Positions 26,232-34,716 of a DNA stretch of 64,000 nucleotides are shown here, in pieces. Source of the stretch: a bacterium (GTDB taxonomy: Bacteria > Myxococcota_A > Bradymonadia > Bradymonadales > Bradymonadaceae). The stretch's first letter is position 1. Each line of letters starts with the position of its first letter. A program made the position numbers and the translations under genes. The notes under the pieces were generated by a model, which saw only the letters and a program-made list of their open reading frames with translations, made no database searches and had not been told where the DNA came from. The stretch covers positions 87,153 to 151,152 of the forward strand of contig JAUIBR010000012.1 in NCBI GenBank assembly GCA_030427705.1, read 5' to 3'.

Positions 26232-27100
26232 GGTGACCCCATTTTCCTCTGGCGAATCAGCCCTTCCTGACTGACGGACGCGACCAACCGCCCTTGCGCA
26301 TCAAATACGCGACCGCGGACCAATCCACGTGCACCCGAAGCGCTCTCGCTGTCCATAGTGTAGAGCAACCACTCGTCGACCCGAAATGGTCTGTGGAACC
26401 ACATCGCGTGGTCCAAGCTTGCGACCTGCATCCCGGGTGAAAGCCACGACACGGCATGGGGAAGCAGCGCAGTCGTCAAGAGACTGAAATCCGAGGCATA
26501 GGCCAGCAGATACCGATGCAGCGCGGGTTCGTCGCCGAGCACATCGTTGGCTTTGAACCAGAGATGGCGCTTAGGCGCTTGCGCTGCCGGATTGAAGAAA
26601 TCGACAGGATTTACAGGTCGCGATTCGAATGGGCGATCGGCTGTCGCGATAGCACGAACGCTTCGTGGGAGTTGGTCAGCGATGCCTTTGACCCGGTCCA
26701 ATTCCGACGGAATCCCGTCCGGACCTGGCACGTCGGGCATTTCGTCGTAGTGGTCAAATCCTTCTTCCTCGACCTGAAACGACGCAGCCATATTGAAAAT
26801 CGCTTTCCCGTTTTGAATCGCGACGACACGGCGCGTGGTGAACGACCCACCGTCGCGGATGCGGTCCACGTCGTAGACAATCGGCTTGTCGACCGCACCA
26901 GGACGCAGAAAGTAGCCGTGCAGCGAGTGTACATGCCGGTCTGTGGGCACGGTCTGCACCGCGGCAGAAAGCGCCTGGCCCAGCACCTGTCCGCCAAAGA
27001 CGGTGCCCCAGCCTAGGTCTTGGCTCTGGCCCCGGAATAGGTTCTCTTCAATCTTCTCGAGCGCGAGCTGCGCCACCAATTCATCTAGTACTTTCGACAT
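26228..27100 (-). CDS. tesB: Acyl-CoA thioesterase II
   Basis: Cytoplasmic enzyme with two fused hotdog domains that hydrolyses medium and long acyl-CoA. The 290 aa match E. coli TesB (about 286). Seen are the first-domain signature LFRGQSQDLGWGTVFGGQVLGQALSAA, then SLHGYFLRPGAVDKPIVYDV, and in the second domain ASLDHAMWFHRPFRVDEWLLY, which holds the catalytic Asp of the family, and ARGLVRGRVFDAQGRLVASVSQEGLIR. It lies 3 bp after the acyl-CoA dehydrogenase stop and overlaps the lipoprotein start, so the three form one operon. Confidence 0.96.
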   Translation of the reverse strand: MSKVLDELVAQLALEKIEENLFRGQSQDLGWGTVFGGQVLGQALSAAVQTVPTDRHVHSLHGYFLRPGAVDKPIVYDVDRIRDGGSFTTRRVVAIQNGKAIFNMAASFQVEEEGFDHYDEMPDVPGPDGIPSELDRVKGIADQLPRSVRAIATADRPFESRPVNPVDFFNPAAQAPKRHLWFKANDVLGDEPALHRYLLAYASDFSLLTTALLPHAVSWLSPGMQVASLDHAMWFHRPFRVDEWLLYTMDSESASGARGLVRGRVFDAQGRLVASVSQEGLIRQRKMGSP

Positions 27101-27103
27101 GGC

Positions 27104-28873
27104 CTAAAACTGCGTGGGTTCAACGGTCAAACAGGTGTCGTCCATCGACGACAACAACTCCAATTTTGGACCGACCTTGGGAAGCTCATGTTTGAAGAAG
27201 TACCGACACGCCGCGCGTTTTCCTTCGTAGTACGCGCTGTGTTTGCCGTCGCAAGCCATCGCCTGCTTGAGCCAAAGCCACGCGATGACCAGGTGTCCCG
27301 TCGCTTCGAGGTACTCCCACGAATTCGCCAGAAACACGTCAATCTTGCCCTGCATCGCCGCGCCGCAAACCGTCATCGTCGTCGCCGCCCAAGCTTGGCT
27401 CGTTGAAGCCAGCTGTTCGGCGAAAGCCTTGAGGTCTTCTGGTGCAGCGTCGCAGGTCGCCTGGATTTCACCCATCAGGGTTCGGACGGCCTGTCCATCA
27501 TTCATCACAACCTTGCGACCCAAGAGGTCCAGCGATTGGATGCCGTTCGTGCCTTCATGAATCGGATTTAATCGATTCGTACGGTATAGGCGCTCGACCG
27601 GGTATTCGCGGGTGTATCCATACCCACCCAAAATCTGAATCGCATGCCGATTTGCGGTCACGCAGTACTCCGACGACCACGCTTTGACGATGGGCGTGAG
27701 GAAATCCAAGAAGTTCAGCTTGTCTTTCTTAACCTGCTCGTCGTCTGTGACCTCAATCTCGTCCAGTATCCTTGCGGCATACAGCGCCAGCGAGAGCGCG
27801 CCTTCGGTGTAAGCCTTCTGGGCGAGCAGCATACGTTTGACGTCTGTGTGTTCGATGATTGCGACGGGCTCAGATGCCGGGTCGCGGTTGGTCGCAGCCC
27901 TGCCCTGTTTGCGTTCCGTCGCGTAGTTGAGCGAGTACAAGAACCCAGCGTGCCCCAGCGCAGCCGCGCACAGTCCCACGCCGATTCGTGCCTCATTCAT
28001 CATGTGGAACATGTACTTCAGGCCCTGATGTGGCTCACCGACCAAGTAGCCAACCGCACCATCCACATCGCCGAAGTTCAGCACGCAGTTGACCGTCCCT
28101 CGGTAGCCCATCTTGTGATTCAGACCGGCCAGGGTCACATCGTTGGGCTTCGTAAACCTGCCGTCATCGTCTTGTAGATAGCGAGGGACAATGAACAGGC
28201 TAATTCCCTTCACGCCGGCAGGCGCATCCGGAAGCTTCGCCAACACCAGGTGGACGATATTATCGCTCAGCTCGTGCTCGCCGCCGGAAATCCACATCTT
28301 GCTACCGGACAACCGATAGACGTCCCCGTCGGGTTCTGCTTTGGTCGTGATATCGGCCAAGGACGAGCCAGCTTGCGGCTCAGAGAGGCACATCGTGCCC
28401 AGGAATCGGCCGTCCAACATCGGCTCGACCCACGTCGATTTCTGCGCGTCCGAGCCGTGCGCGATAATCAGGTTCGAGGCTGCGATCGTTAGCAGCGGGT
28501 ACGCCGCGGTCGATGCGTTCGTGCCGTGAAACACGCCCATATACGCCTGCGAGAGCGTGTGTGGCAGCTGCATTCCGCCATGGTCAAAGTCGATTGGCCC
28601 CATCATTAAACCGGCCTCACAAAACGCGTCGAGCGCCTCTTTGACTTCAGGAATGATGTGCACGGTTTCGCCGTCCCAGGTGGGCTCGTTGTTGTCCAAC
28701 TTCTCGGCATGAGAAAGGAACTTGTCCTCAGCAATTCGAACCGCCGTGGTGAGAATGGCATCTACATTCTCGCGGTCCATGTGCGCGTAGCGGTCGTGCT
28801 CAAAGAGCGTCTGGATTTCAGCGAATTCGTAGAGCAGGAAATCAAGCTCACGGCGGCGGATGAAGTTGGACAT
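27104..28873 (-). CDS. Acyl-CoA dehydrogenase, FadE5-like with C-terminal extension
   Basis: Start taken at 28873 (MSNFIRRRELDFLLYE): an ACGAGG site lies seven bases upstream, and the N-terminus matches the family; an ATG at 28888 would add five residues. The 589-aa protein has the FAD/acyl-CoA binding segment GTMCLSEPQAGSSLADITTKA, the middle beta-domain, the probable catalytic Glu in IHEGTNGIQSLDLLGRK, and the extra C-terminal helical domain. It oxidises acyl-CoA in beta-oxidation. First gene of the operon with tesB and the hydrolase lipoprotein. Unlike its paralogue at 13300, no TGAATGA palindrome is visible upstream, so the two may respond to different signals. Confidence 0.95.
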   Translation of the reverse strand: MSNFIRRRELDFLLYEFAEIQTLFEHDRYAHMDRENVDAILTTAVRIAEDKFLSHAEKLDNNEPTWDGETVHIIPEVKEALDAFCEAGLMMGPIDFDHGGMQLPHTLSQAYMGVFHGTNASTAAYPLLTIAASNLIIAHGSDAQKSTWVEPMLDGRFLGTMCLSEPQAGSSLADITTKAEPDGDVYRLSGSKMWISGGEHELSDNIVHLVLAKLPDAPAGVKGISLFIVPRYLQDDDGRFTKPNDVTLAGLNHKMGYRGTVNCVLNFGDVDGAVGYLVGEPHQGLKYMFHMMNEARIGVGLCAAALGHAGFLYSLNYATERKQGRAATNRDPASEPVAIIEHTDVKRMLLAQKAYTEGALSLALYAARILDEIEVTDDEQVKKDKLNFLDFLTPIVKAWSSEYCVTANRHAIQILGGYGYTREYPVERLYRTNRLNPIHEGTNGIQSLDLLGRKVVMNDGQAVRTLMGEIQATCDAAPEDLKAFAEQLASTSQAWAATTMTVCGAAMQGKIDVFLANSWEYLEATGHLVIAWLWLKQAMACDGKHSAYYEGKRAACRYFFKHELPKVGPKLELLSSMDDTCLTVEPTQF

Positions 28874-28985
28874 TGGCGGCCTCGTCATTGCAGTTGAGTG
28901 AGGTTATGCCTTGTTAAAGCCGTGATGGCAAAGGTACAACGCGGGCCGCGGTTTCGAGCGCGCAGACTTACCAAAAGGAAGTTCG

Positions 28986-30215
28986 ATGAGAGATTTTGAT
29001 GTCGTGGTTTTCGGAGCGACCGGCTTTGCCGGAAAGCTCGTCGCCGAGTACTTCGCCAATTGTTACGGCGATTCGATTCGCTGGGCGATCGCGGGACGCT
29101 CACTCGACAAGCTCGAGGCCGTAAAGGCCGAGCTCATCGAACTTGACCCCAGCTGCAAAGACTTGCAGTTGATCGTCGCAGACAGCAATGACCGCGAGTC
29201 CCTGGAAGCGATGGCGAAGCGGACCACAGTTGTCTGCACGACTGTTGGGCCATACGCCAAATACGGTGCGTTGCTGGTCGAAGTCTGCGTCGAAACCAAC
29301 ACACATTATTGTGACCTAACCGGCGAAACACAGTTTATCCGTCGCAACCTCGACGCGGGGTGGCATATGGCCGCGGAGCGTAACGGCACGCGCATCGTCC
29401 ACTGCTGCGGTTACGACTCAATCCCAAGCGATATCGGGACCTTCGTGGTGCAAGAACACTGCATCGAAAAGGAGGGCAAGCCACGACCCGAAGTCGTGAC
29501 GTTCGCATGGGCTGCAAAAGGCGGATTCAGCGGTGGAACGGTCGCGAGCATCATGAACATCGTCGATGAAGCCACCGAAGACAAAGACGTACGTCGCATG
29601 GTTGGACATCCATACGGACTAAATCCACCCGATAAACGCGAAGGACCTGATGGCAGCGACGATATGGGCATCGGTCAAGACCCTGATGTGGGTTGGACCG
29701 CCCCGTTCTTGATGGCGCCAATCAACACCCGAATCGTGCGGCGCTCAAACGCGCTGATGGACTACCGATACGGCAAAAACATGTCGTACCGCGAGGTCAT
29801 GAAGGCCGGGAAAGGCGCCAAAGGTCTGGCTCAAGCGACGGCCATCACAGCTGCTATCGCCAGCTTCACCGCCGGCCTGGTGACCCCGGGAGTACGCGGA
29901 GTCCTCGAAGGATTCCTGCCTGACCCAGGCGAAGGCCCAAGCCGCGAAGATATCGAAAACGGTTTCTTCGACACCCGCATTTATGCGCGTCGCCCAGGTA
30001 AAGACCCCGTCATCGGCCGAATCTACTTGGACCTAGACCCCGGCTACGGCGGGACCGCGGTCATGCTTGGGGAAAGCGCCATCACACTGGCCTTGCATGC
30101 GGACGAACTCCCAAGCAAAGGCGGCATTTTGACACCTTCGTCAGCGATGGGTCAGATATTGGTCGACCGGCTCAAAGATGCCGGAATGAAGATTGAGATT
30201 AAGCAGGCCGCGTGA
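28986..30215 (+). CDS. Saccharopine-dehydrogenase-like / trans-acting enoyl reductase family protein
   Basis: A 409-aa NAD(P)-binding protein. The N-terminus DFDVVVFGATGFAGKLVAEYFA is the Rossmann loop of the family that includes mycobacterial trans-acting enoyl reductases (Rv2449c/Rv2953 type) and saccharopine dehydrogenase-like oxidoreductases. Further family text: VVCTTVGPYAKYGALLVEVC, THYCDLTGETQFIRR and CCGYDSIPSDIGTFVVQEH. Relatives reduce polyketide-derived lipids in mycobacteria, or have unknown roles in other bacteria. The AAGGAAG site before the ATG supports the start. It diverges from the acyl-CoA dehydrogenase operon and converges end to end with the 30216 gene. A lipid-modifying role is inferred. 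Confidence 0.88.
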   Translation: MRDFDVVVFGATGFAGKLVAEYFANCYGDSIRWAIAGRSLDKLEAVKAELIELDPSCKDLQLIVADSNDRESLEAMAKRTTVVCTTVGPYAKYGALLVEVCVETNTHYCDLTGETQFIRRNLDAGWHMAAERNGTRIVHCCGYDSIPSDIGTFVVQEHCIEKEGKPRPEVVTFAWAAKGGFSGGTVASIMNIVDEATEDKDVRRMVGHPYGLNPPDKREGPDGSDDMGIGQDPDVGWTAPFLMAPINTRIVRRSNALMDYRYGKNMSYREVMKAGKGAKGLAQATAITAAIASFTAGLVTPGVRGVLEGFLPDPGEGPSREDIENGFFDTRIYARRPGKDPVIGRIYLDLDPGYGGTAVMLGESAITLALHADELPSKGGILTPSSAMGQILVDRLKDAGMKIEIKQAA

Positions 30216-32096
30216 CTATTCGGCGGCAGCCGCGAAAGACTCTGAAGCCGCCTGACTCGCGCCAACACGACGCAGCGCGCGGCCCATCTTGACCTTGCCT
30301 AAAGCGTCGGTGAAGTCCGTGCCTTCCCACGCAACCTTGCCACCAATCACCACCAACGACACGACCCCGTCACTGCGATTCACCAGCTGATGGTGTTCGA
30401 AGGACTCGCGGTAGTTCTCGATGACCGAGCCTTCACCGTCGTGACCGCGTAGTGCTTCCGGGTCAATAATGGTGACGTCTGCCGGGCGTCCTCGCTCAAG
30501 TACACCGACGTCCAAGTCGAAGAACTCGGCGGGCTCGCGGGTCAAACGCGACACCATATTCGAGACTGCGTCTAGTCCATCATCTTGCACCATCTGCAAC
30601 GCACGCAGGTTGACGTCGTAGAACGCCATATTCGTGATATGAGCGCCGCTATCGCTGAATCCTGGCAACATCTTGGGGTTTTGAATCAGCTGTTTGACCA
30701 CCGCAGGGTTGGTGTTTGCGGCGTAGGTATACCAATAGAGGTCGGTGTCGAACTCGCGAAGCAGTGAAATGAAGTAGTCGGCCTCATCCATGTCTTCGAC
30801 CAGTGAATCGAAGAAATCGACCTCGTCCTCGTTCGGTTTGCGGTTCAGATAGCGCTCGTATGACGCGCTAATCGGCTCACCAGCCCACGAATCGATTGGC
30901 GCACGCTCGATGTACATATCGGCCAGGTCGCGGGTCAACGTGTGGTCTTCGATCGTGAGAGCACGTTTCAGGCGGCTGATTCCCAAACCGCGTTTTCCTG
31001 AATACCACATGGCCCGAAACTCCCGTTGCCACTCAGGATCATCGAGCACATCCATCCGCGCTTGGCGGTCCTCAAGATCGGGTTCATTCAATCGACGAAG
31101 CTCAACAATCTCCTCGGATAGAGGCGTAATCGCGCCTTCACTCCAGACCTTGAATGGTGCGGCCAACGCCTGCAGACGGAATCGCCCATCCACAAATTTG
31201 CTGTTCAAGATCGATGACAACACGCGCCCCAGCGCACCCAAGGACTTGTTCGAAACGATGTCCATCGCGGCCACCGCCGTCAACTTCAGGGGCTTCCCGT
31301 GGAAACGTCCGCTGGTCAGCATGAAGTTGCGCAACGTCTCCGGCGGACTGTCTTTCGGAGGGGTCGCCTGCCAAACCGCATCATGTTTACGAACCACGCT
31401 GGTCAGCCGCTTCAGCTCTTTGTACGTCCCGTATTGTGTCGGAATTTTCTGTCGGCGATTTGGGTCATTTGCCAGGTAATGAAACGGCAGAGCGTCCGTG
31501 GAAAAGCCTGCATAGCCTTCTTCCATGCCCTTCTCTACCAACGCACACATGGCGTCGAGTTCGGCCGGCGTTGGGTCGCGCGTGATGCTGGCCTTCAGCC
31601 CCATCACCTCGATCCGCAGCATCGAATGGGGGATCATCGGAACGACGTTTGGACCAAGGTCTAAGCCATCCAAGTGAGCCATGTAATCCGCAGAATTATC
31701 CCAACCTTCGGCGATGCCAGCGGCCCGCTCCAGAATGTGTTTGGGCATGTTCTCGACGCGCGCAAAGCAATCCACAATCGGGTCCGCGCCGTCTTTGCGT
31801 TGTGCACCAAACGCGATGCCCAGGCTGCAATTGCTCATCACAACCGTTGTCGTGCCGTGCCGCACCGACTCCGGAAGGCCCGGTTCAATCTCGACCTCAA
31901 GGTCGTAGTGCGTGTGAATGTCCAGGAGCCCCGGCATCAGCCATTGACCGGTCGCGTCGACCGTCTTTTTTGCTTTGCCGGTTAGCTGTCCACCAATCGC
32001 CGCAATCTTGCCATCTTGGATCGCAACATCGCCCGTGATTGGAGCGTTTCCGGTGCCATCAAAGATGGTCGCGTTCTGGATGAGGACATCCCACAT
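30216..32096 (-). CDS. Amidohydrolase, N-acyl-D-amino-acid deacylase-like
   Basis: A 626-aa metal-dependent amidohydrolase of the D-aminoacylase group. The metal site HTHYDLEVE follows a beta-sandwich start (MWDVLIQNATIFDGTGNAPITGDVAI). Further landmarks are TTVVMSNCSLGIAFGA, GFSTDALPFHYLANDPNRR, and PGFSDSGAHITNMAFYDVNLRAL near the end, with the closing beta-sandwich GRPADVTIIDPEALRG. Characterised relatives remove N-acyl groups from D-amino acids. It is not an allantoinase by these motifs. It ends one base after the 28986 gene on the other strand. The Ala-rich tail (SQAASESFAAAAE) is unusual. Confidence 0.88.
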   Translation of the reverse strand: MWDVLIQNATIFDGTGNAPITGDVAIQDGKIAAIGGQLTGKAKKTVDATGQWLMPGLLDIHTHYDLEVEIEPGLPESVRHGTTTVVMSNCSLGIAFGAQRKDGADPIVDCFARVENMPKHILERAAGIAEGWDNSADYMAHLDGLDLGPNVVPMIPHSMLRIEVMGLKASITRDPTPAELDAMCALVEKGMEEGYAGFSTDALPFHYLANDPNRRQKIPTQYGTYKELKRLTSVVRKHDAVWQATPPKDSPPETLRNFMLTSGRFHGKPLKLTAVAAMDIVSNKSLGALGRVLSSILNSKFVDGRFRLQALAAPFKVWSEGAITPLSEEIVELRRLNEPDLEDRQARMDVLDDPEWQREFRAMWYSGKRGLGISRLKRALTIEDHTLTRDLADMYIERAPIDSWAGEPISASYERYLNRKPNEDEVDFFDSLVEDMDEADYFISLLREFDTDLYWYTYAANTNPAVVKQLIQNPKMLPGFSDSGAHITNMAFYDVNLRALQMVQDDGLDAVSNMVSRLTREPAEFFDLDVGVLERGRPADVTIIDPEALRGHDGEGSVIENYRESFEHHQLVNRSDGVVSLVVIGGKVAWEGTDFTDALGKVKMGRALRRVGASQAASESFAAAAE

Positions 32097-32154
32097 ATTG
32101 TTACTCCGTTAAGTCCGGCGGCATTTTCGCAAAGCTCACCCAAGAGAGCAACTG

Positions 32155-32715
32155 CTAGCCTTCGTGGTGAGGGTGTCCGACAGTTGCCGCGGCTTCCTGC
32201 GATTGAGACTGCTGTTCCACGTCATCGAGCCCCAGAAACACTTCATCGTCAGCATCGATGGACCCATCCGAGTGATGCACGTTGTAGATGATGGCCCCTT
32301 CGGACGAGACGTACGACGACGCCAGACCATCCTTCTCTAAAGCCTGCAGGAACTTCTGTGCGCCTTTCGTCGAAAGGTGCGAGTGCGCGGCCAATTGCGG
32401 AACGGTGACTTCACCGCCAAGCGTGTAGATTTTCTGGAGGACAGCGCGTTCAGCGCGTTCATTGAGGCCGTGGGATTGCTCAGCTTTCTTCTTCTTTTTC
32501 ACGCCGGCTGCGAACAGTCCAATCCCCATCATCATGATGATGCTGAAGAAAACACCCATCATCAGTGCACCATTGAAGTTCTTCGCGACTGTCACGATGT
32601 CGTGAATCGCAGCAACCACGCAGGGAGCGGAAAACAGCACCATCACTGCGCCAATCACGCGTTGGACGACGGAAACTGATTTCTGTTGGCCGGGATTATC
32701 CATTTGGACGCGCAC
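32155..32715 (-). CDS. Membrane protein with two helices and a winged-helix-like domain
   Basis: A 186-aa protein (or 182 from the Met at 32703). Two membrane helices (VIGAVMVLFSAPCVVAAIHDIV and GALMMGVFFSIIMMMGIGLFAAG) are followed by KKKKK, a strong cytoplasmic-side signal. The remaining region RAERAVLQKIYTLGGEVTVPQLAAHSHLSTKGAQKFLQALEKDGLA reads as a helix-turn-helix or winged helix. The tail is acidic, Gln-rich and ends in HPHHEG. A membrane-bound regulator is plausible but unproven. It lies about 60 bp upstream of the D-aminoacylase-like gene on the same strand. Confidence 0.7.
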   Translation of the reverse strand: MRVQMDNPGQQKSVSVVQRVIGAVMVLFSAPCVVAAIHDIVTVAKNFNGALMMGVFFSIIMMMGIGLFAAGVKKKKKAEQSHGLNERAERAVLQKIYTLGGEVTVPQLAAHSHLSTKGAQKFLQALEKDGLASSYVSSEGAIIYNVHHSDGSIDADDEVFLGLDDVEQQSQSQEAAATVGHPHHEG

Positions 32716-32837
32716 CTAACGTTTCGGTTCCACTTGGGAATCAGGACTCTACAACAATGCGGGTTTGGCGAGAACAGTGGACTTCAACGGGATTCCCATT
32801 TAGTATCGCGCGCTCAGGACAAATTAGGAGGCATACT

Positions 32838-34469
32838 GTGCTGAAACGAATTTTTATTGGATTGATTAGTGTACTCTTCGCCTTGGGCTGCGGCGGCGAT
32901 ACGAGCGACGATGGCAACGCAGAAAACAACCGGGCAAACAACGGAAACGGGAAAGGCGACCAGATTTCTGGCGAAACCGTCTGCGTCGGCATCCGCGGAA
33001 ACGGTGAGCTGATCACCGCCCACTTCGGCGCACTTGCCCGAATCGCTGAACATTACGGCCCAATTGACGGCGTTTCCGGCGGAAGCTCCGGGTCGATTTC
33101 GGCATTCATGCTCTCCAGCATCCAGTCCAATCCATTGATTTTGGATTGCAACGGTGAGTCGTGCTCACTGCTTGAAACGCGAAATCGCGAAGCACTGATG
33201 CTCAAGTCCTTCCAAGGCTACGTGGAATTCCTCACCCAAACGGATGAGGCACTTGCAGTTCAATCTGCGATTCCAATCGTTCAGCAAGTTCAGGCCGAGG
33301 GAATCTCGGGCCTCGCAGCTGAAGATGCAGAGACGGCCATCGAAGCGCTCACGACCATCTTGGAAAGCGACCGAATCGCTCCCCTGGTCAACCCAGAACT
33401 GCTTCAACTTTTGGCTGCCTCGCCAAACCCTCAGTACCACATCCAGGACATCTCGGCCGCGATTCAGGGCTTCGGCTCTTTCGGGGCTGATGACCCGAAG
33501 ATTCTGGTTCGTCCAGGTCTCTTGAACTTCGAAGCGTTGGCTGACCAACTCTCGATCGCAGCAAGCTTCTACGCTGGCTACGGCGAGTATGATGCGGATG
33601 GCGTTGAAGCATGGTTGAACGCGTGTGCTGAGCCATCACGTGGCATGCAGTGGAGCGAACTTCGCGACCTGCCATTCAACGAAACGACCAGCTGTGGCGA
33701 CGCGTTCTACGGAATGTTGGGCCAATACCGCGCAGCGTTCGAAGCTAACCCAGACGCGCCATCACGTGGCGACGACATGATCGGCACGTACATGCCAGCG
33801 CTCATCTCGACCTCGGTCCTGACGGGCGACGCTGTAACGGCTTGGGAAGGTGCTCGCGCTCAATACATGGGCGGTGAAGACCCAGAACTCGACATCAACT
33901 TCGACGACGTGCGCTTCGGCTACTTCGGTGACAGCGATTCGCTCGCCACGCTCGAGAACAGCACGCTTGCTCGCGAAGATGCGAAGTCTCAGAAAGCACT
34001 TTCGCTTGGCACCGTTACCTGGAAGCAAGCGATCTCGCTCTCCCCTGCTGAGCCTGGTTTGGCTCGCGCACTCGAGATTCGTGAAGGCCAAGTCTCCGCT
34101 GGTGGCTGGTCCGACCTGCACCCAGTATTGGTTCTGGAAGACATGGGCTGCGAAAACGTCATCTACGTCACGCGTGAAGACCCCGAGTCGGGCTTCGCAC
34201 GCGGTGTTGCCGGCCTCCTCGGCATGACCGCTGACGATGACAACGCGCTCTACTCTCTGGACAACCCAGACAGCTCGTTCAGCCAATCCATCGCCGCCGC
34301 AGCCGGCGTGTGGTGCACGGACTGGAACAACATCGAAGCGCTCAACATCGAAGCCGTCATCACCGACGCATACAACGCGCCAATGCACACCAGCTCGGAC
34401 TACCTGTCGGGCAGTGGCGCATACGAGAACCTTACGGACGCCTCGGGCGTAACGGGTTGCTCGCAGTAG
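32838..34469 (+). CDS. Patatin-like phospholipase lipoprotein
   Basis: Start at GTG 32838, with a perfect AGGAGG site at 32826-32831; an ATG at 32757 would put 27 non-signal residues before the lipobox. The signal VLKRIFIGLISVLFALGCGGD marks a lipoprotein. A short NNRANNGNGKG linker follows. The patatin features are IRGNGELITAHFGALARI and the nucleophile elbow DGVSGGSSGSISAF (about 80-93), so the enzyme probably uses a Ser-Asp dyad to cleave acyl esters of membrane lipids. Total 543 aa. A secreted phospholipase would fit a predatory or lipid-feeding life, which is inference. The transcript ends at the terminator 34499-34522. Confidence 0.8.
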   Translation: MLKRIFIGLISVLFALGCGGDTSDDGNAENNRANNGNGKGDQISGETVCVGIRGNGELITAHFGALARIAEHYGPIDGVSGGSSGSISAFMLSSIQSNPLILDCNGESCSLLETRNREALMLKSFQGYVEFLTQTDEALAVQSAIPIVQQVQAEGISGLAAEDAETAIEALTTILESDRIAPLVNPELLQLLAASPNPQYHIQDISAAIQGFGSFGADDPKILVRPGLLNFEALADQLSIAASFYAGYGEYDADGVEAWLNACAEPSRGMQWSELRDLPFNETTSCGDAFYGMLGQYRAAFEANPDAPSRGDDMIGTYMPALISTSVLTGDAVTAWEGARAQYMGGEDPELDINFDDVRFGYFGDSDSLATLENSTLAREDAKSQKALSLGTVTWKQAISLSPAEPGLARALEIREGQVSAGGWSDLHPVLVLEDMGCENVIYVTREDPESGFARGVAGLLGMTADDDNALYSLDNPDSSFSQSIAAAAGVWCTDWNNIEALNIEAVITDAYNAPMHTSSDYLSGSGAYENLTDASGVTGCSQ

Positions 34470-34490
34470 CTTCTGGCTTTTGGCTGTTGG
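34470..34490 (+). repeat. Heptad nnnTTGG repeat directly after a stop codon
   Basis: Three heptads, CTTCTGG, CTTTTGG and CTGTTGG, start at the first base after the patatin-gene TAG, followed by a decayed CTTATAG. Same period and core as the array at 21043-21092. Confidence 0.6.
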
Positions 34491-34498
34491 CTTATAGG

Positions 34499-34522
34499 GC
34501 CGCCCGGTTGGGCGGCTTTTTT
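34499..34522 (+). terminator. Rho-independent terminator of the patatin-like gene
   Basis: GCCGCCC (34499-34505), loop GGTT, GGGCGGC (34510-34516), then six T. A perfect 7-bp GC stem with a T-run, 30 bp after the stop. Confidence 0.92.
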
Positions 34523-34526
34523 GTTT

Positions 34527-34564
34527 CTTGGGGGCTAGCGGCTTGGGGGGCTCGGGGGCTAGGG
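34527..34564. repeat. nnnGGCT short repeat tract
   Basis: The stretch contains GGGGGCT, AGCGGCT, TGGGGGGCT, CGGGGGCT and AGGGCT in succession, that is, a 7-9 bp period ending in GGCT. An inverted counterpart lies at 35724-35758, so the two tracts face each other across the gene at 34717-35637. Confidence 0.6.
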
Positions 34565-34565
34565 C

Positions 34566-34716
34566 TCGAGTTTTCGAGTGTTCGAGTTCTCGAGTTCTCG
34601 AGTGTTCGAGTTCTCGAGTGTTCGAGTTCTCGAGTGTTCGAGTTCTCGAGTGTTCGAGTGTTCGAGTTCTCGACTGCTCGAGTTCTCGTTTGCTCGAGTT
34701 CTCGAACTCTCGAATT
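34566..34716. repeat. Octad TCGAnnnn tandem array, about 19 units
   Basis: Nineteen consecutive 8-bp units, mostly TCGAGTTC or TCGAGTGT, with TCGACTGC, TCGTTTGC, TCGAACTC and TCGAATTC at the right-hand side. The array ends exactly at the stop codon of the minus-strand gene 34717-35637. It fills the space between two convergent genes. Apparent frames with FSSSRVLECSS text across it are by-products of the repeat. A related array with the same TCGA core is at 51945-52120. Confidence 0.9.

Noticed and set aside
29063..29331. Minus-strand small frames inside the enoyl-reductase-like gene
   Set aside because: Shadows of a clear family gene on the other strand, without start signals.
30216..32096. 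Allantoinase, which would complete the ureide pathway
   Set aside because: The motifs and length are those of N-acyl-D-amino-acid deacylases; the allantoinase metal-site pattern is not seen.
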